Below are positions 44,871-57,118 of a stretch of 64,000 nucleotides of DNA, piece by piece. The translations under genes were made by a program, and so were the position numbers. This stretch comes from Sesamum alatum. Lineage: Eukaryota > Streptophyta > Magnoliopsida > Lamiales > Pedaliaceae. The first letter of the stretch is position 1. Each line of letters opens with the position of its first letter. A model generated the notes under the pieces. It was given only the letters and a program-made list of their open reading frames with translations. It was not told the origin of the DNA and searched no databases. The stretch covers positions 25,032,979-25,096,978 of the forward strand of contig JACGWO010000011.1 in NCBI GenBank assembly GCA_034509735.1. The letters run 5' to 3'.

Positions 44871-46676
44871 TTTCTAGATTAAATATATAAAAAAGATAAT
44901 TATGTCTATACTCATGATTTACGATTTATTTACACAAATTACTCTTATCTTTGAAAAATTAGACATATATCCATAAACGAAAATATCATTACACAATCAT
45001 TCATACTTTTTTGAAAACTTATACATACACTCTCTCAGAAACGTCAACATCGTTACACAAACTATCCTTATTTTTGAATATTGGAGTGATTTGTGTAATT
45101 ACACAAAAGATATGAGTGATGTATATAAATACATAAACTTAACAAAAAAAAGTAGTTATAAAGTAGGGAAACAAACAATGCAATAGTTTTATAATTTTTC
45201 TAAAAAAAATAAACATTTATCTAAAAAAGATCTATGGGTTTTTAAAAATCATTTTTGTAATCAAACTTCAACATTTATATGATGTAAACTCTTCGCATTT
45301 GTGAAAGGAAATTTTGTATTCTAAATTGGTGAAAAAAAATAAATTGTTTTTTTTTTGTTTTATCTTAATAAAATTAAAGGAAAGAAAGCTACATTCACTA
45401 TTATTTAATTCCTTAGTGTTTTTTTGGGTTGGGACCCCATTATAATGGAGTTGATGATATGTCATTTCCAAAGAAGAGAGTATTCCATTATTATTCCATG
45501 AGGAAAAAGTTGAGATAAGATTGCATGAGTAGTACATATTCCACTTACATTTGTTATAATTATTGAGTTGGAGAATAATGGTGTGGTTGCTAAAGAGGAT
45601 GCTACAAAGTAGATACCTAGAGCCAAAATATAAATCAAATTATTTGATATTCGATTAAAATTGATCAATAAAAACTCATTTGAATTTGATTTATTAAATT
45701 TAACCAATCAAACTTGAACAAAAACTTTTGTTCAATAAACTTTCAGGCTCGGCTCGAGCTCAATTCGATTTAATGCAAAATAATAATATATACTTAAAAA
45801 TATTAAATTATTCGAGTTCAATTTGTTTTTTATCTAACTAAAGCTCGTTTGAGCTCGATTAAATTAATAATCAAACCAACTTCAAAATGTACTTTTTGAA
45901 GCTCGATAATAATTCAAATAAACTTGACAATAATATATTCGACTCGACTCGAATCATTTATAGTTCTATTATGTTTCAATCAAGTACCCCTAACAAATCC
46001 ATTTTACACATGAGATTGGATTTTTTTTTTTTTGAAAGGTACCATTAATGCACATTGGAATGAGTTGTTAACATTCATTATTTTAAATGAAATTCTAATT
46101 AAAAATCTATTCATGGGTTTGAGTCCCAGTGAATGTGTGAGTATTTATTTTACTTTATTGTAATTTGTTTAATGTTCTTAGTCATATGGTGTATTTCTTA
46201 AATTGATGTATTGTTCAATTTATTGAGTTGTGTTGAAATCATTATGTAATTACCACGTTTTTTTTAAAAAAATTAAAACTTAACAAATTTGCTTATGAAT
46301 GGGTTCCAAATTAAAATTCATGATAGTTTTCGGTCTTATGCATTTTGATATATTTATTCAAGATAAAACAAAAGATGATTTTATTATTATTCTTATTATT
46401 TTTGGGCAAAGATATGTTTCAAATATGCCATGTCGGAAATTGATCAACTAAACAAGTTCATGGTGTTGATCAACTAAAAAGTTCATGGTGTTCAAACTCA
46501 AAAGGAGTGAGTTGCAAGTCAGAACCCCGACAGAATACTTTTAAAAGGGGCTTCTAGGACACAATGGAGGATACACAACACAGACATACATAAAACGAAG
46601 ACACAACACATTCATAACCATTCAAATTCAAAGCAACTCCAAAACTCTCGGTCACGATGAAGTGTTTGTTGAAAAA
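44871..46676. other. Intergenic DNA with degenerate repeats
   Basis: 45635-45980 is rich in GCTCGAGCTC-type words (GGCTCGGCTCGAGCTC, GCTCGTTTGAGCTCGA) typical of decayed plant MITEs. 46111-46130 contains a tRNA B-box-like GGGTTTGAGTCCC that may belong to a SINE. Minus-strand frames at 45268-45707 show no domain I know. Confidence 0.35.
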
Positions 46677-47735
46677 AGTGTCAAACAGACAATCGTAGTA
46701 TTCGTTTTGAAATAACAATCATATTTTATAAACAGTTTTGAAACCAAAACATAAGAAACATGTTGGAATCAATTTATAAAAAAACAGTTAGAAATGCTGT
46801 TTTAACGATAAAATTAAAGAAACATACAATGAGAATTGTATTGTAAAAATTCTCGGTCCAATAATTTCACCAAACCGAATCACAGATGTAATATGCTTGC
46901 CTTGAAGAAATTATACGTCCCGTTCCGAATGCGCACACGAGTACTACGCAACTTCCTCCAGGATAAGACGGTTTCAGTTCTATCGGTATGCACTTTACCG
47001 TAGAACACCTCGAAACAACACTCAGTAGCCTTTTGGAAACTTAAGCTCAAAAACTCGAATCATGAGGAGCAAACATCCTCGGATTTTGAGAGAGAAATCT
47101 GAAAGATAAGAGAGCAAAAAGAGAGAGGAATAGTTTTCGTTCGTATATCGTATTCATATATCCTTTGAAGTGAGCCTATGCAGCCTTTTATAGGCAATGC
47201 TATCAGCGGTTACAACATCCACATTAATTACCATCATTAGTGCAACATTTAATCACCATTAAGGCTGAAATAAACGATATTAAAATGATTTTAAATACAG
47301 GTCTAAAAACTATTAAACACAATTAAAACCAGCTGAAACCGCCACATAAATGCAAGAGTTTCAGGTTTGTAATAAAGCAGCATTAAAACTCAAGTTTAAA
47401 ATCTGGTATTAAAGCACAATTAAAACAAGTTTTAAAGGAATTAAAACAGATTTTAAAATCATTCGACTGCCATAAATGCACCGAGTTTTGCCCTAACGCC
47501 CGCGCTAGAGCCAGGCCGAGCGGACGGTGGCAATGCGTGTGTGGGGCAACCCCATGTTCATTCTAGTCTCCATAACACTTCAAACACAAATTGAACATTG
47601 AACTTAATATAAGGAGTTTGAGTTATACTCAAATTTTCAATGTGGGACAACTTTGAGTGTAAAACACTGACCCCACATACACCTTATATCCTTATTAAAG
47701 CTCCATACTTTCCCATCATATTCCTATGTAGGACA
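46677..47735 (-). mobile_element. Copia-like solo LTR, minus orientation
   Basis: The minus strand begins TGTCCTACATAGGAATATGA and ends TTTTTTCAACA, aligning with 42037-43098. The TATA box lies at 47192-47185. AGTGT occurs next to both ends (46671-46675 and 47736-47740), a probable 5-base target duplication, with one base of border uncertainty on the left. No internal region. Confidence 0.7.
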
Positions 47736-47740
47736 AGTGT

Positions 47741-48503
47741 AACCCCTCTATTTCTCTCACCATCTAATCTATAAATTTACATGTAATTGAACCCATATTT
47801 TAGAACAATTTATTGTTAGAAATTAACATTAAAAAATGTCAATTATAACAATATTACAACCCCGAGGTTTCACATTTTCCTTGACTACAATTAACCTTCA
47901 TGGTCTTAATACTAAATTTCAAGATGATCTATAATTTGCTCATACAAATCTAAAGAAGATAACGCATTCAATAACAAGTTTCTAGCTGTTTGATTGTAGG
48001 CTCGAGAGAAGAATCGGTGAATAGTTTATGTTTTATTATTAATACTCATTTATTATATCTAAAATATTTTTGATTTTTTTTCATTTTGTAAATTTTAGAA
48101 TTACACATGTATTTGGCTTGTCCAATTTATGGAACATTGATCGGAATTCGGATGGTTTTGATCTATGTCCACACGGACTCTAATTCTCAAGTTGCTAAAT
48201 AAGTGGGTGATTGAGTTCATTTATAAATTATTTTTAATACACATTTATTTATCTTTATTTTTGTCACTATATTTACACAAAACAAAACAAAAAAAATTCT
48301 AAAACTAAAACCAAACATAACGCAAATTTCCCTGCAAACTAAAATCAGATCAAAAGGTCACAGTGCATAGAGCGCTGAAGAAAAATCTTGGCGAAAAGGT
48401 CGAATTCACTATCCGTTAGTGGTGAAATTTGTGATTTCGTGGAGATTTCAGGGTATCGATTTCCGAGTTTTGTCCTCGATCTTTGGCTGATTGTGATCGG
48501 CAA
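47741..48503. other. Intergenic DNA upstream of the PAIR1-like remnant
   Basis: AT-rich to about 48330, then higher-complexity sequence (48340-48503) that resembles the 5' leader of a gene. No separate coding sequence seen. Confidence 0.35.
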
Positions 48504-49303
48504 ATGAAGCTGAAGATGAACAAAGGCGTGCGCTCTCTGTCAATCTAGGTAATTTGTTTCTTTTCCTCGTTACTGTTGTTGTGTGTATGGTTTTTGAGTA
48601 TTTGAGTGTTACCTGATGTTGAATCAATTGTCCTTCTTACGGTGCATCAAAGGAATTCAACAATTTTCAGATGCATTTGAATGAATACTTTCAGTTTTTC
48701 ATATATTTCCCAAAAAGCAACAGTAATTTGATATGAGTTTACCTAGTCACTTTATGCAGAAAAAAGTTGATTTGGTGCCTACTTTAGGATTTCATATTTA
48801 AGATATTGATGAGTTTATTGTGTGATGAATAAGGAGATCCAGCAGGATTTCTGCTGGACTTCAATCCCTAGATGAAGGGGTAAAATGCTTTGTCGGTCCT
48901 ATAAAACTAGGGTATTATTTATTTTGGTATCACAATTTAGGTAGGTGGCTATTTTAGTCCCATAAAATATGTTTATCAGTTTTTTTTGGTTTCAAAATTT
49001 CATGTGTCTTGCACATGTGACATGGTATTTTGGGACAAAAAAAATTGAAAAACGTGACATTTTGGGACCCAAAAAAACTGAAAAATGTGTTTTATGGGAC
49101 TAAAACAGCCACCTATCTAAGTTGTGGTACCAAAACAAATAATGTCCTAATCTTACGAGACCAAAAAATTATTTTGGCCCTGGATGAAGGGACACTACAC
49201 CACAGCGACTGCAACCACCGCAGCAAGACTTTCAGAGGGAGTTTTGTCTCAGGATGATCTCTTCGTGCAGCTTTTGCAGAATCCTCAACACGAGGTTCTT
49301 ACT
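48504..49303 (+). pseudogene. Possible remnant of the 5' exons of a PAIR1/PRD3-type meiotic gene
   Basis: 48504-48548 encodes MKLKMNK and then, after single-base indels, a short tail before TAGGTAA, which looks like a decayed exon end and donor. 49203-49303 in one frame reads RLSEGVLSQDDLFVQLLQNP. Plant PAIR1/PRD3 proteins, needed for meiotic double-strand-break formation, begin with an MKLKMNKA motif and have a similar SQxxFSQ/SQN segment shortly after. A family A MITE sits between the pieces and another repeat follows at about 49304. No further exons were found. The assignment rests on short stretches recalled from the family and is tentative. Confidence 0.35.
48878..49180. mobile_element. 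Mutator-type foldback MITE, family A copy 2
   Basis: Starts GGGTAAAATGC and ends TTTTGGCCC, with the same internal motifs as 12567-12875 (TTTTGGTACCA-type words, TTGGGAC, CCACCTATCTAAGTTG). The flanks TAGATGAAG (48869-48877) and TGGATGAAG (49181-49189) match in 8 of 9 bases. The centre forms an extra palindrome, TGTCTTGCACATGTGACA. Confidence 0.85.
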
Positions 49304-50351
49304 GGTTAAATTGCATTTTTGGTCCCACATTGAAGGTCTGGTGCCCTTTTTGGTTCCATAATTTACGGGATTTCGTTTTTGGTATCAAAATGTTAAAAAA
49401 ATTTGCAGACTTGATCCCACTAGCAACTTTCCGTTAAATTTTAACAGAAAGTTACACACACATATCACGTACCGTTAAGTCAGCCATGGGTCACGTGAAT
49501 TGAAAATTTGGGGCTGAGACTTACGATTTCATTTGCTGAAATTGCAAAACACTAAGTCCAAAAATTCCCAAAATCCTCCTCCATGCAACAGACATTGCGA
49601 AGAAGACGAACATGCGTGTGGAATAAATTTTGTTTGTTTTTTACTCAATGAAAATGGTTCTTACATTGATGTTAATTACTTAAAGTAGAATGGTGTTGCA
49701 TGTCTTCTGAACTGAAAAGTTGATTTAGCCAATTTATTAGTTGATATATTTAGCATTTAACTGTGTCACTAACAACACTTTGAATTTGTTGTACCAAGTA
49801 GTTCATTATAGAAAATTGTTGGCTCGTTCTCCCATGTATACATACATTTACCTATAAATAAATAAATATTATTATTATATATATACGTTTATAAAAATAT
49901 ATATAAGGTACATGATTTGACAATAAACAATATTTTTTGTTTCTCAATATACAATACAATACATAAAAGAGAAAATCAAATATTACTATCTACGAATATA
50001 TATATATAAAAATATATAAAAGAGACATAATGTGACAATGAACAGTATTTTTTGTCTCCAAATATACAACACAACACATACAATATATTTTTTTTACATT
50101 ATTTAAAATAAACTCAAAAAATAAATCCAAACATACATTATATTTCTAACACACACTTATTTATCTTTATTTTTCTTTTTCTATCTCCAAAAAACAAAAT
50201 AAAACATTCCAAAAACGAAACCAAATACAAGGATAGAGTTATCATTGACTCAGAGGAGGAAATTGATGGAGTTTTTCCTGCTTCTCTGTGACTTTTTCTA
50301 GCACCAATTTGATATGTTCTTGGTTTAAATTATGCTATTCTCTGAATATAA
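49304..50351. other. Intergenic DNA with one half of a foldback repeat
   Basis: Begins GGTTAAATTGCATTTTTGGTCCCAC, a typical MITE end, and has a short palindrome (AACTTTCCGTTAAATTTTAACAGAAAGTT region, 49425-49455), but no matching right end was found. The rest is AT-rich, with no supported gene. Confidence 0.35.
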
Positions 50352-50424
50352 TTACAAGTAATACATGCACGTATCAGTTTAAAAATATATTTATCAAACT
50401 GATACGTTCATGTATTACTTGTAA
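50352..50424. repeat. Near-perfect hairpin, 29-base arms
   Basis: Arms 50352-50380 (TTACAAGTAATACATG...) and 50396-50424 (...CATGTATTACTTGTAA) are complementary at 28 of 29 positions around a 15-base loop. The loop side (AAAAATATATTTATCAAACT, then GATA) is repeated exactly at 50479-50502, and a 13-base inverted pair (TTCTCTATAGATG at 50462, CATCTATAGAGAA at 50531) encloses that second copy. Confidence 0.9.
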
Positions 50425-50549
50425 AAGACACTATGTTATTCAAAAAGACACGCCCTGGTATTTCTCTATAGATGTATTAAAAATATATTTATCAAACTGA
50501 TAAACTGTAACATTTTATTGAGGAAATGGACATCTATAGAGAATTATCA

Positions 50550-51270
50550 GGGCAAAATGCAATTTATTTTTCTATGTTATTCGAAAATAACAATTTATCT
50601 CTTTGTGAAAAATAGATCCTCAATTTATCCCCCTGTGTTTAAGAAAATAAGCAAAATACCCTAGCGAGGGGTGTGATACACACGCCCATTTTTCGTTTTT
50701 TTAAGTTTTTTTTATTTGTATTGTTATTTTATAATCGTTAGATTTTATCTAACACAAATCAACCGTCCAAATCAATTTACACGTAATTTATATAACAAAA
50801 TTCAATATATATATATGATATATATTTACGATATGTATGTATAGCCTCCCGTCAGCCGGTGCCCCTTCTCCTCCCCTGCCGCTGTCCCTCTCCCTCCCTC
50901 CCCATTCCCGTCGAACTCCTCCCCCTACCCAGATCCCCATCACCTCGCCTCCCGTTCCCCTTCTCCCTCCCCCACCAACGCCGCCTTCTCCCTCCCCCAG
51001 ATCGACGACGTCCTACTCCCTGACCCCTCCCCCCACCCCACCATTTTTTATTTATATTTTTATATTGTATTAATATTGAATGTATATTATGTATATATTT
51101 ATTATAAAATAATATTTTATATTTTATATAAAAAAAATATAACTTGTATAAATCTGAGTTGTTGATTTAATTCAAATTGAGATAAGCCCTTGATTGTAAC
51201 ATCAACATGAATCATTGATCTAAATAAAAACAAATCTTGACCATTGATTTGTTTATTAAATCTCAACCGT

Positions 51271-51308
<38 letters not shown>

Positions 51309-51518
51309 GATCTAATGGTTTATATTTATGGACATAAATGTCATTTTGTAGGTAAAATTTAAACAAAATCGCAACTCCAGCGCGTGATGGACACCCTCTG
51401 GTATAAGGGGATATTTTGCTTCTTTTCTAAAAACACAAGGAGATACATACGAACTTTTTAACACAAAAGGATAAATTATCATTTTCGAATAACACTGGTG
51501 ACGGGTTGCATTTTGCCC
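50550..51518. mobile_element. Foldback family C-like, large member with CT-rich core
   Basis: Left end GGGCAAAATGCAATTTA faces right end GGTTGCATTTTGCCC. The arms pair through TTATTCGAAAATAACAATTT and TTATCATTTTCGAATAAC. The flanks GAATTATCA and GAATTACTA agree in 7 of 9 bases. The C/T-rich GC core lies at 50850-51045 between AT-rich arms, with an (AT) run at 51278-51303. No transposase. Confidence 0.7.
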
Positions 51519-53929
51519 AGAATTACTAGGATGGGGTAAATGAAATATACTTTGATTTTTACACGATAAATTCTTGGTTAGATCACTGTCACACTTTAAG
51601 ATCATTGGATTAAAGCGATAGGTGATAAAAACACCCTTATAATAGTTAATCATGGACTAAATCTATTTTACCTATAGAGTGGCCTGACTCATTTCTCCAC
51701 TTAACAAGACCACAAGCTGTTAATCCATAATATACATATAACATTATCATACCATAATTTGACCTGAAGTCATCGTTAGCCTGGAAAATATGGCAAAGGA
51801 ATAAGACTTAGTCACTTAGGGACCCCCAAGGAATAAAAGTATTTCCCACAATCTTGTCTTTGTCCTACCCTATCCCGATCAGATTATTCAAAAAGCCTGC
51901 CTAGGTGGTTATCTTTTCAAATCTTATGACATAAAGTAATCATCATTGTTACACAAGACTATTTGTTCAATTAGTTTCAATGACATATATTCCTAGGGAG
52001 TCCCATCAAATTTGTCCCAACCTCAGAAATGAATATATGCATGAGCTTTGACTTAAATTACTAATCAACTTGTTCATTCCATAATATATATACAGCAAAA
52101 CCTTGTCCTTATTTGTTTATTCTAACCCAAAACAATATTGGAGTAGATTCAAATAATTTGATTTTGACCTACATTTCATACTACTCTTTCTAATATTAAG
52201 CCCATGTCTACTGATATCTATTGGATTAATTCGTATTGTATTAAGTCTCTATTAAATATTGTATTGATGGACTCAAGACATCCCAACTGTTCATTTACAA
52301 AGCCATATTGAATTCGTTCAGTAGGGGTTGATAACTTAGTAATTGGTTTACTATTTTGCATTGCGTTCCCTACTAAACGCGAAATTATTAAACTGCCCAC
52401 ATCCCTAATACAGGTTGTCAACTCTCATGTCACCGCTGCAGAGCCTTCTAGTTATGGATTTATCTGCCCTTCGTTCTTCTCCTTCGCCGATCTACGGCAG
52501 TCGAATGCCCTCGACTCCTAGCTCCACTCTTGAGCCCATTTGGTACTCCTACTTCTTCCGAAGGCAGTACACTCACTAACATCCGCGGGCAACGACGGTA
52601 CGTTTCTTCTCAACATCTGTACAAGGTTATATACGTACTTGTAAATGGGGGCAAGTGTATTGAAAGCTACTAAACAGAAGATGAGCCATCCAACAAGCAA
52701 ATACTGAATACAATTAAACTGTAATGCTCCAATTTTGCGAGAAGCTGAAAATGAACTAACCTTTCCAAGTTCGTCGGATACCAAACTCCGCTACCAAACA
52801 ACTACAATTGAACACCTTAAAACCCAAAAGAGCCAGACAGAATTAGTTTGGAAACAGTGTAAATTTGTCAAACATGGTCGAAACAAGTTGGATAAAACTC
52901 ACCACATAAGATTGGTTTCAATACGACTCACCTTGGCTTTGAGTTTGGGAGGAGAAATTTAACAGCAGAGGTGTGGGGATTGTAATTGCTAGCTTCTTTT
53001 CCACCTACCTTCTGTCAACACCATTAAGTAATGGTTGACTGTAAAATTCATCCGAATCGTGAGCAATATAGACATAAGTTTGAGTGAGATCAGAAACAAA
53101 AAAAGTAGGAAAAGTTAGTAGAAAAGTTAATGGACCCCACATGAATAATACCAGGTGGCCACCAAGATTATTATAGAGGTTGTAATAGATGCTAGTAGAA
53201 GGCCTGAAGATTAGTAGTGGGCTTTGCGTTTTCTTAGTAAATGCAAAACTGATGCCTACTAGCCTAGATATCCATGCTAGTAGGAGTCAGTAAACATGGC
53301 CTAATAGTATTGCGTAATAAATCTTGTTAAAAATGTCTAATTATTTTAGTTTTTACGTTAAATGACTCTTGTTTTCATTTATGGTGTTTGTGCGCATATT
53401 TTATGTAGTTTAGAATGTATTATATGCTTAGGCAACACAACTACTATCAAGAAGTAGGTTATTTTTTTATTTTTTATTTTTGGTTATTGTAGCCAATACA
53501 CTACTTCATCACTCTTCCTGATCTTCCAACTCTTAGTAGTATCTCACATTTTCTCAAAGAAGATCGCATCGTGTAGTCTAGAAATTAGTGTAACAACCAA
53601 GTGTAGACTGTGTAGTAAGTATTAGCTTTGACTATTTTTTTAGATAAGAGTATTTCAGGACACGAATGCCCAAAGAGAGGGAAAGCAGCATTCAGTTCCT
53701 TAGAGAGTCGTTGCATTAGAATATTCCCATTGCTTTCTCTTTTAGAAATTAGTCCACCCAACCATCAATTTCTTCATTTCTGTCTTATCTCTATTTGAAT
53801 GACCAAACTTAAAGTTATTCATTTTCCTTTATTCTACATGGTTTTCACATTCAACTTTTTCTTTACATATATTGAGTTTTCTTCTAACATTTAATTAAAA
53901 ATTGTGAGTGGGTGGATTTTGAAAGAATT
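51519..53929. other. Intergenic DNA, no recognised gene
   Basis: Moderately AT-rich, without long homopolymers in the first 1.9 kb. A minus-strand frame at 52518-52784 has a hydrophobic stretch (QYLLVGWLIFCLVAFNTLAP), but no start context, homologue or partner exon that I can name. No terminal repeat pair found. Confidence 0.35.
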
Positions 53930-54418
53930 GTCACACGCACATGCTTGTCCCGGTCTACGTAGGGTGCCCGCGTGATTATATCTTTTTAGAAAAAATTATA
54001 CCAAAATCCTGTAGATTTCATCTTTGAATGCTTCAAGCTGACTGAGTCTTGGAGGTTGAGGAAAATCCTCCTCATATCCGTTCTTTTTTTTTTTTTTTTT
54101 TTTCCTGCAAAGGAGTCCTACTCCAGATTTTTCTCAAGCCATTTTTTCTCCTATAAATAGCGTCGGTTAGTGCCTCATTTCTGCAGCGAAAAACCGGGCT
54201 TAACTCTTCTTCCTTTCTCTGTTTTCATTTCTTCTTTTTTGAGTGTCGTTTTGAGTGAGTTGTACCACACTCTCTACCACGAGTGCACATGTTAGAGGGT
54301 ATAGCTGTGTGAACTTTGAGAACCAATCGATAAATCCTATTTGTACCTCGATAGTACCAAAATTTTGCTTTCAAGACAGTGGTTTTTTCCACGGCACAAT
54401 TTTATTTTTCAACAATCT
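53930..54418 (+). mobile_element. Possible solo LTR
   Basis: TGTCACACGCACATGC near 53930 and TTTTTCAACA at about 54409-54418 could be LTR ends. A TATAAATAG at 54151-54159 with a pyrimidine-rich downstream part fits an LTR promoter. There is no second copy in the window and no target duplication, so this is only a suggestion. Confidence 0.3.
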
Positions 54419-55602
54419 TTATTGGAGATACGATTTCTTGATTTCGTCTTATACTTTTTCTTTTGATCAGGTTTCGTCACTATACTATACCTCAACCACT
54501 GTTACTTAAAGAACACAAATCTCATTTCTCTTTAAGAAGAGCACTATTTTCCGTAAAAACATACATCCAACTGGTTCTAGGGTTAGTGTAGAAGTAGCAA
54601 TGTCAATAGTATTCGGCTTACGCCATTTATGTGTAAAAATGGGCCGTTCGGTTTTATTTCCAATGGGCATTTTCAATTTTACATTGTTTAAGATTTTGAA
54701 GTTTTGTTTGTTTGGTCCATTCATGCTAGAAATCTTGCAGCATATCCATTGAAAATGACTTTTTTTATATACTTACAGGGCCTCATAATTTTTCTTGTCT
54801 TTCCTCGTACAAGGCCTCCAAATCTTAAATCATCTTGACTTTTTTTAAAAAATGTACGAGCAGTAGAAGAAGAAGAAGAAGTGACATGACAAGATATATT
54901 GTTGTGACGTTGAATTTTTTGTAATTTTGTAATTCTGCTCTCTAAAATTTAAATCTCAAACCTAGACAATACCTATATATTTATAATTTCAATAATCAAA
55001 TCCAAACATATATTCATTCCTCACACTTAAATAACATAGGTTTAAAGCCATACGATCCAAACATATTTTCATTTTTTGCATATAAATCAATAAAGCATTT
55101 TCACTTCATTGAAAATACTGGAAACTGAAAATAACAATAGAAACAAAATTTAGTACTATAGTTAAGAGCGTGTTTCTACAAATGTAACACTAATAATAGC
55201 ATATATAAATATATAGTTAATTATTTTAAGAATATTATAATAATATTAATCAACACAATGAATATCATAATGTAAAAGTTTAATAATGTCAAAATTTTCA
55301 GAAAATTGATATATGTTGCAAGCTAAATATTGGAATGGTGGGCATGGGGTTCTTTGCAAAAATATGATAGTGGGTGAGGTCCTGACAATTCACTTTATAT
55401 ATTCTATACACTTTATTCTTTTTAAAAATGTATTTTATCTTTAACTTACCTAAACCAGCAGCCTCCAAAGTGTAATAATTGTTTATTGATGTTCATGGCC
55501 TAATATGATACCAAATCTGCAATTTATATGCAACTACTTTAAACTTATATCTTCCTTGAACTACAACTAATTTAAACCTAATTGCCAATGAAACCTAACT
55601 TA
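54419..55602. other. AT-rich intergenic DNA
   Basis: No gene or paired repeat recognised. It includes a GAAGAAGAAGAAGAAG run at 54867-54882. Confidence 0.4.
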
Positions 55603-55810
55603 GTTTGCGAAGCTGAGGCCCCGTGATCTTAAAGATCATGGGTTCGAGCCCCTGTGTGGGTTGATGTTGATTCTACTATATAATATGTATAATTTATTGT
55701 TGTAATAGTTAGGGTATTATTGATATGATTGTTTGTAATTATCTCTATTCGATACTGATAGTCGACATAACAGAATGTATGTAATTACTTTAATTTTTAT
55801 TAATAAAATT
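55603..55810 (+). mobile_element. SINE-like element with tRNA-type B box
   Basis: GGGTTCGAGCCCC at 55640-55652 matches the RNA polymerase III B box, with GAAGCTGAGGCCCCGTGATC upstream where an A box would be. The downstream part becomes T-rich and ends near TTTATTAATAAAATTC. It does not fold as a complete tRNA. A similar B-box-like word is at 46115-46127. No target duplication confirmed. Confidence 0.4.
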
Positions 55811-56284
55811 CATTGCTTAATTAGAAGGCTAATTTAAACCTAGTTGCTATAAATCATGTAATGGTGTCACATCTTGGTTTTCCCTTGTAACTTTATGTGG
55901 CTTTTAGTGTCCGCTATCAAAGCCTAGGAATTTTGGTCTTTGAGAAATTAATATTTTTCTTTGTCTATTTAATTTTCTTATTAATGTTCAGTCTCTAGAT
56001 TTGTCCAAGCAACTCATACGACTTAATTGCGCACACGAAATTCATTTAAGCTTTCATAGAAAAGAAAAAAAAAAAAAAAACACAATAAGCTGACTTCTTG
56101 TATCACCAGAATAGTAAGCTTCTGGTTAAATCTCTAATTTTTCATTGGTTTAAATTTATTTTGACTTCATGTGATACGAAAAATATTAAGAATTCTCTTG
56201 TGAAAATTTAAATATAAGAAATTATCCTTGCATTACGAACAACGACTCATACTACCCCTGGTCAATCAAAATCTATATTTTTAA
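55811..56284. other. AT-rich intergenic DNA
   Basis: Contains an A-run at 56065-56081. No gene or repeat pair recognised. Confidence 0.4.
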
Positions 56285-56996
56285 GGGCAATGATTAAAAT
56301 GCCCCTCTATATATGGGGAAAAATTGTATATTTATATAAATTTTAATTAAAATATACTTATAATATATATAATATGTAGAATTATATTTTATAATTTATA
56401 AAAATAAATAATTATTTAAAATTATAATAATAACCCCCATCCCACCCCCTATCCTTCCCCCACCTCGCTTACCCTCCTCCCGCAAAGGTGGGCAGCGGCG
56501 ACAGCGTCACCCAAATGTCAAGGGCAACGCCTTCACCCTCGACATCTGGGCGACTGCCGTCGCCTAGGGGGAGGAGGGCCCGCCTTCGTGCCCTTCTCCC
56601 CCTGAGTGATGGTGGTTGCCCTCCACTACAGCGGCGGCTTTGCCGCTATTGCCATTTTTTTAAAATTAATTTTTAATTATATAATTAAAATAATATTCTA
56701 TTATTTTAATATTAATAAATGTTTATTATTAATATAATATAATATTGTAATATATTATTATATTAGATGGGCCATGCAATGGGAGAGGGAAGGGGAAAAA
56801 CGTTAAAAAATGGACTTTTCGGACCCCAACTGCAGTCAACGCGCGTGTACCACCAACCCTGGCCTCAGGGTTTTCTTTTTTTTTTTTTTTTTAATTTTGT
56901 TTCATATCACATGAGGTGTAATTGATACTTTATTTTTTACAGGGTCTTTTTTTAGCATTCCCAATATCATAGGGGGGGGGGTCATTGCATTTTCCC
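56285..56996. mobile_element. Foldback family C-like element with C-rich core
   Basis: The right end (CCCAATATCATAGGGGGGG, GTCATTGCATTTTCCC) fits the family ends. The left end (GGGCAATGATTAAAATGCCCC) fits less well and may be truncated. AT-rich arms flank a GC core (56430-56660) that contains a 23-base-arm hairpin at 56497-56564. No transposase. Confidence 0.45.
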
Positions 56997-57118
56997 ATTT
57001 TTTACTAACTGAAAAGGTCGAACTTGCCCTTTTACGTACAAACTTTATATACTTTAATGTGTAAATCGGGTTACAGGAATCAAATTGGCCTCCATTGTGG
57101 TGGAAAATTATAATGAAC

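Noticed and set aside
45268..45707. Two minus-strand frames with a hydrophobic start
   Set aside because: AT-rich, no recognised motif, no splice structure that joins them, and no neighbouring exons.
50837..51073. Proline-rich frame in the 50.9-kb core
   Set aside because: Pyrimidine-rich simple sequence between AT-rich MITE arms.
52518..52784. 88-residue minus-strand frame with a possible membrane segment
   Set aside because: No homologue recognised, no supporting exons, and chance frames of this size are common in the window.
55621..55655. tRNA gene
   Set aside because: Only the B box is convincing. Acceptor, D-arm and anticodon arms do not form, so a SINE is the better reading.
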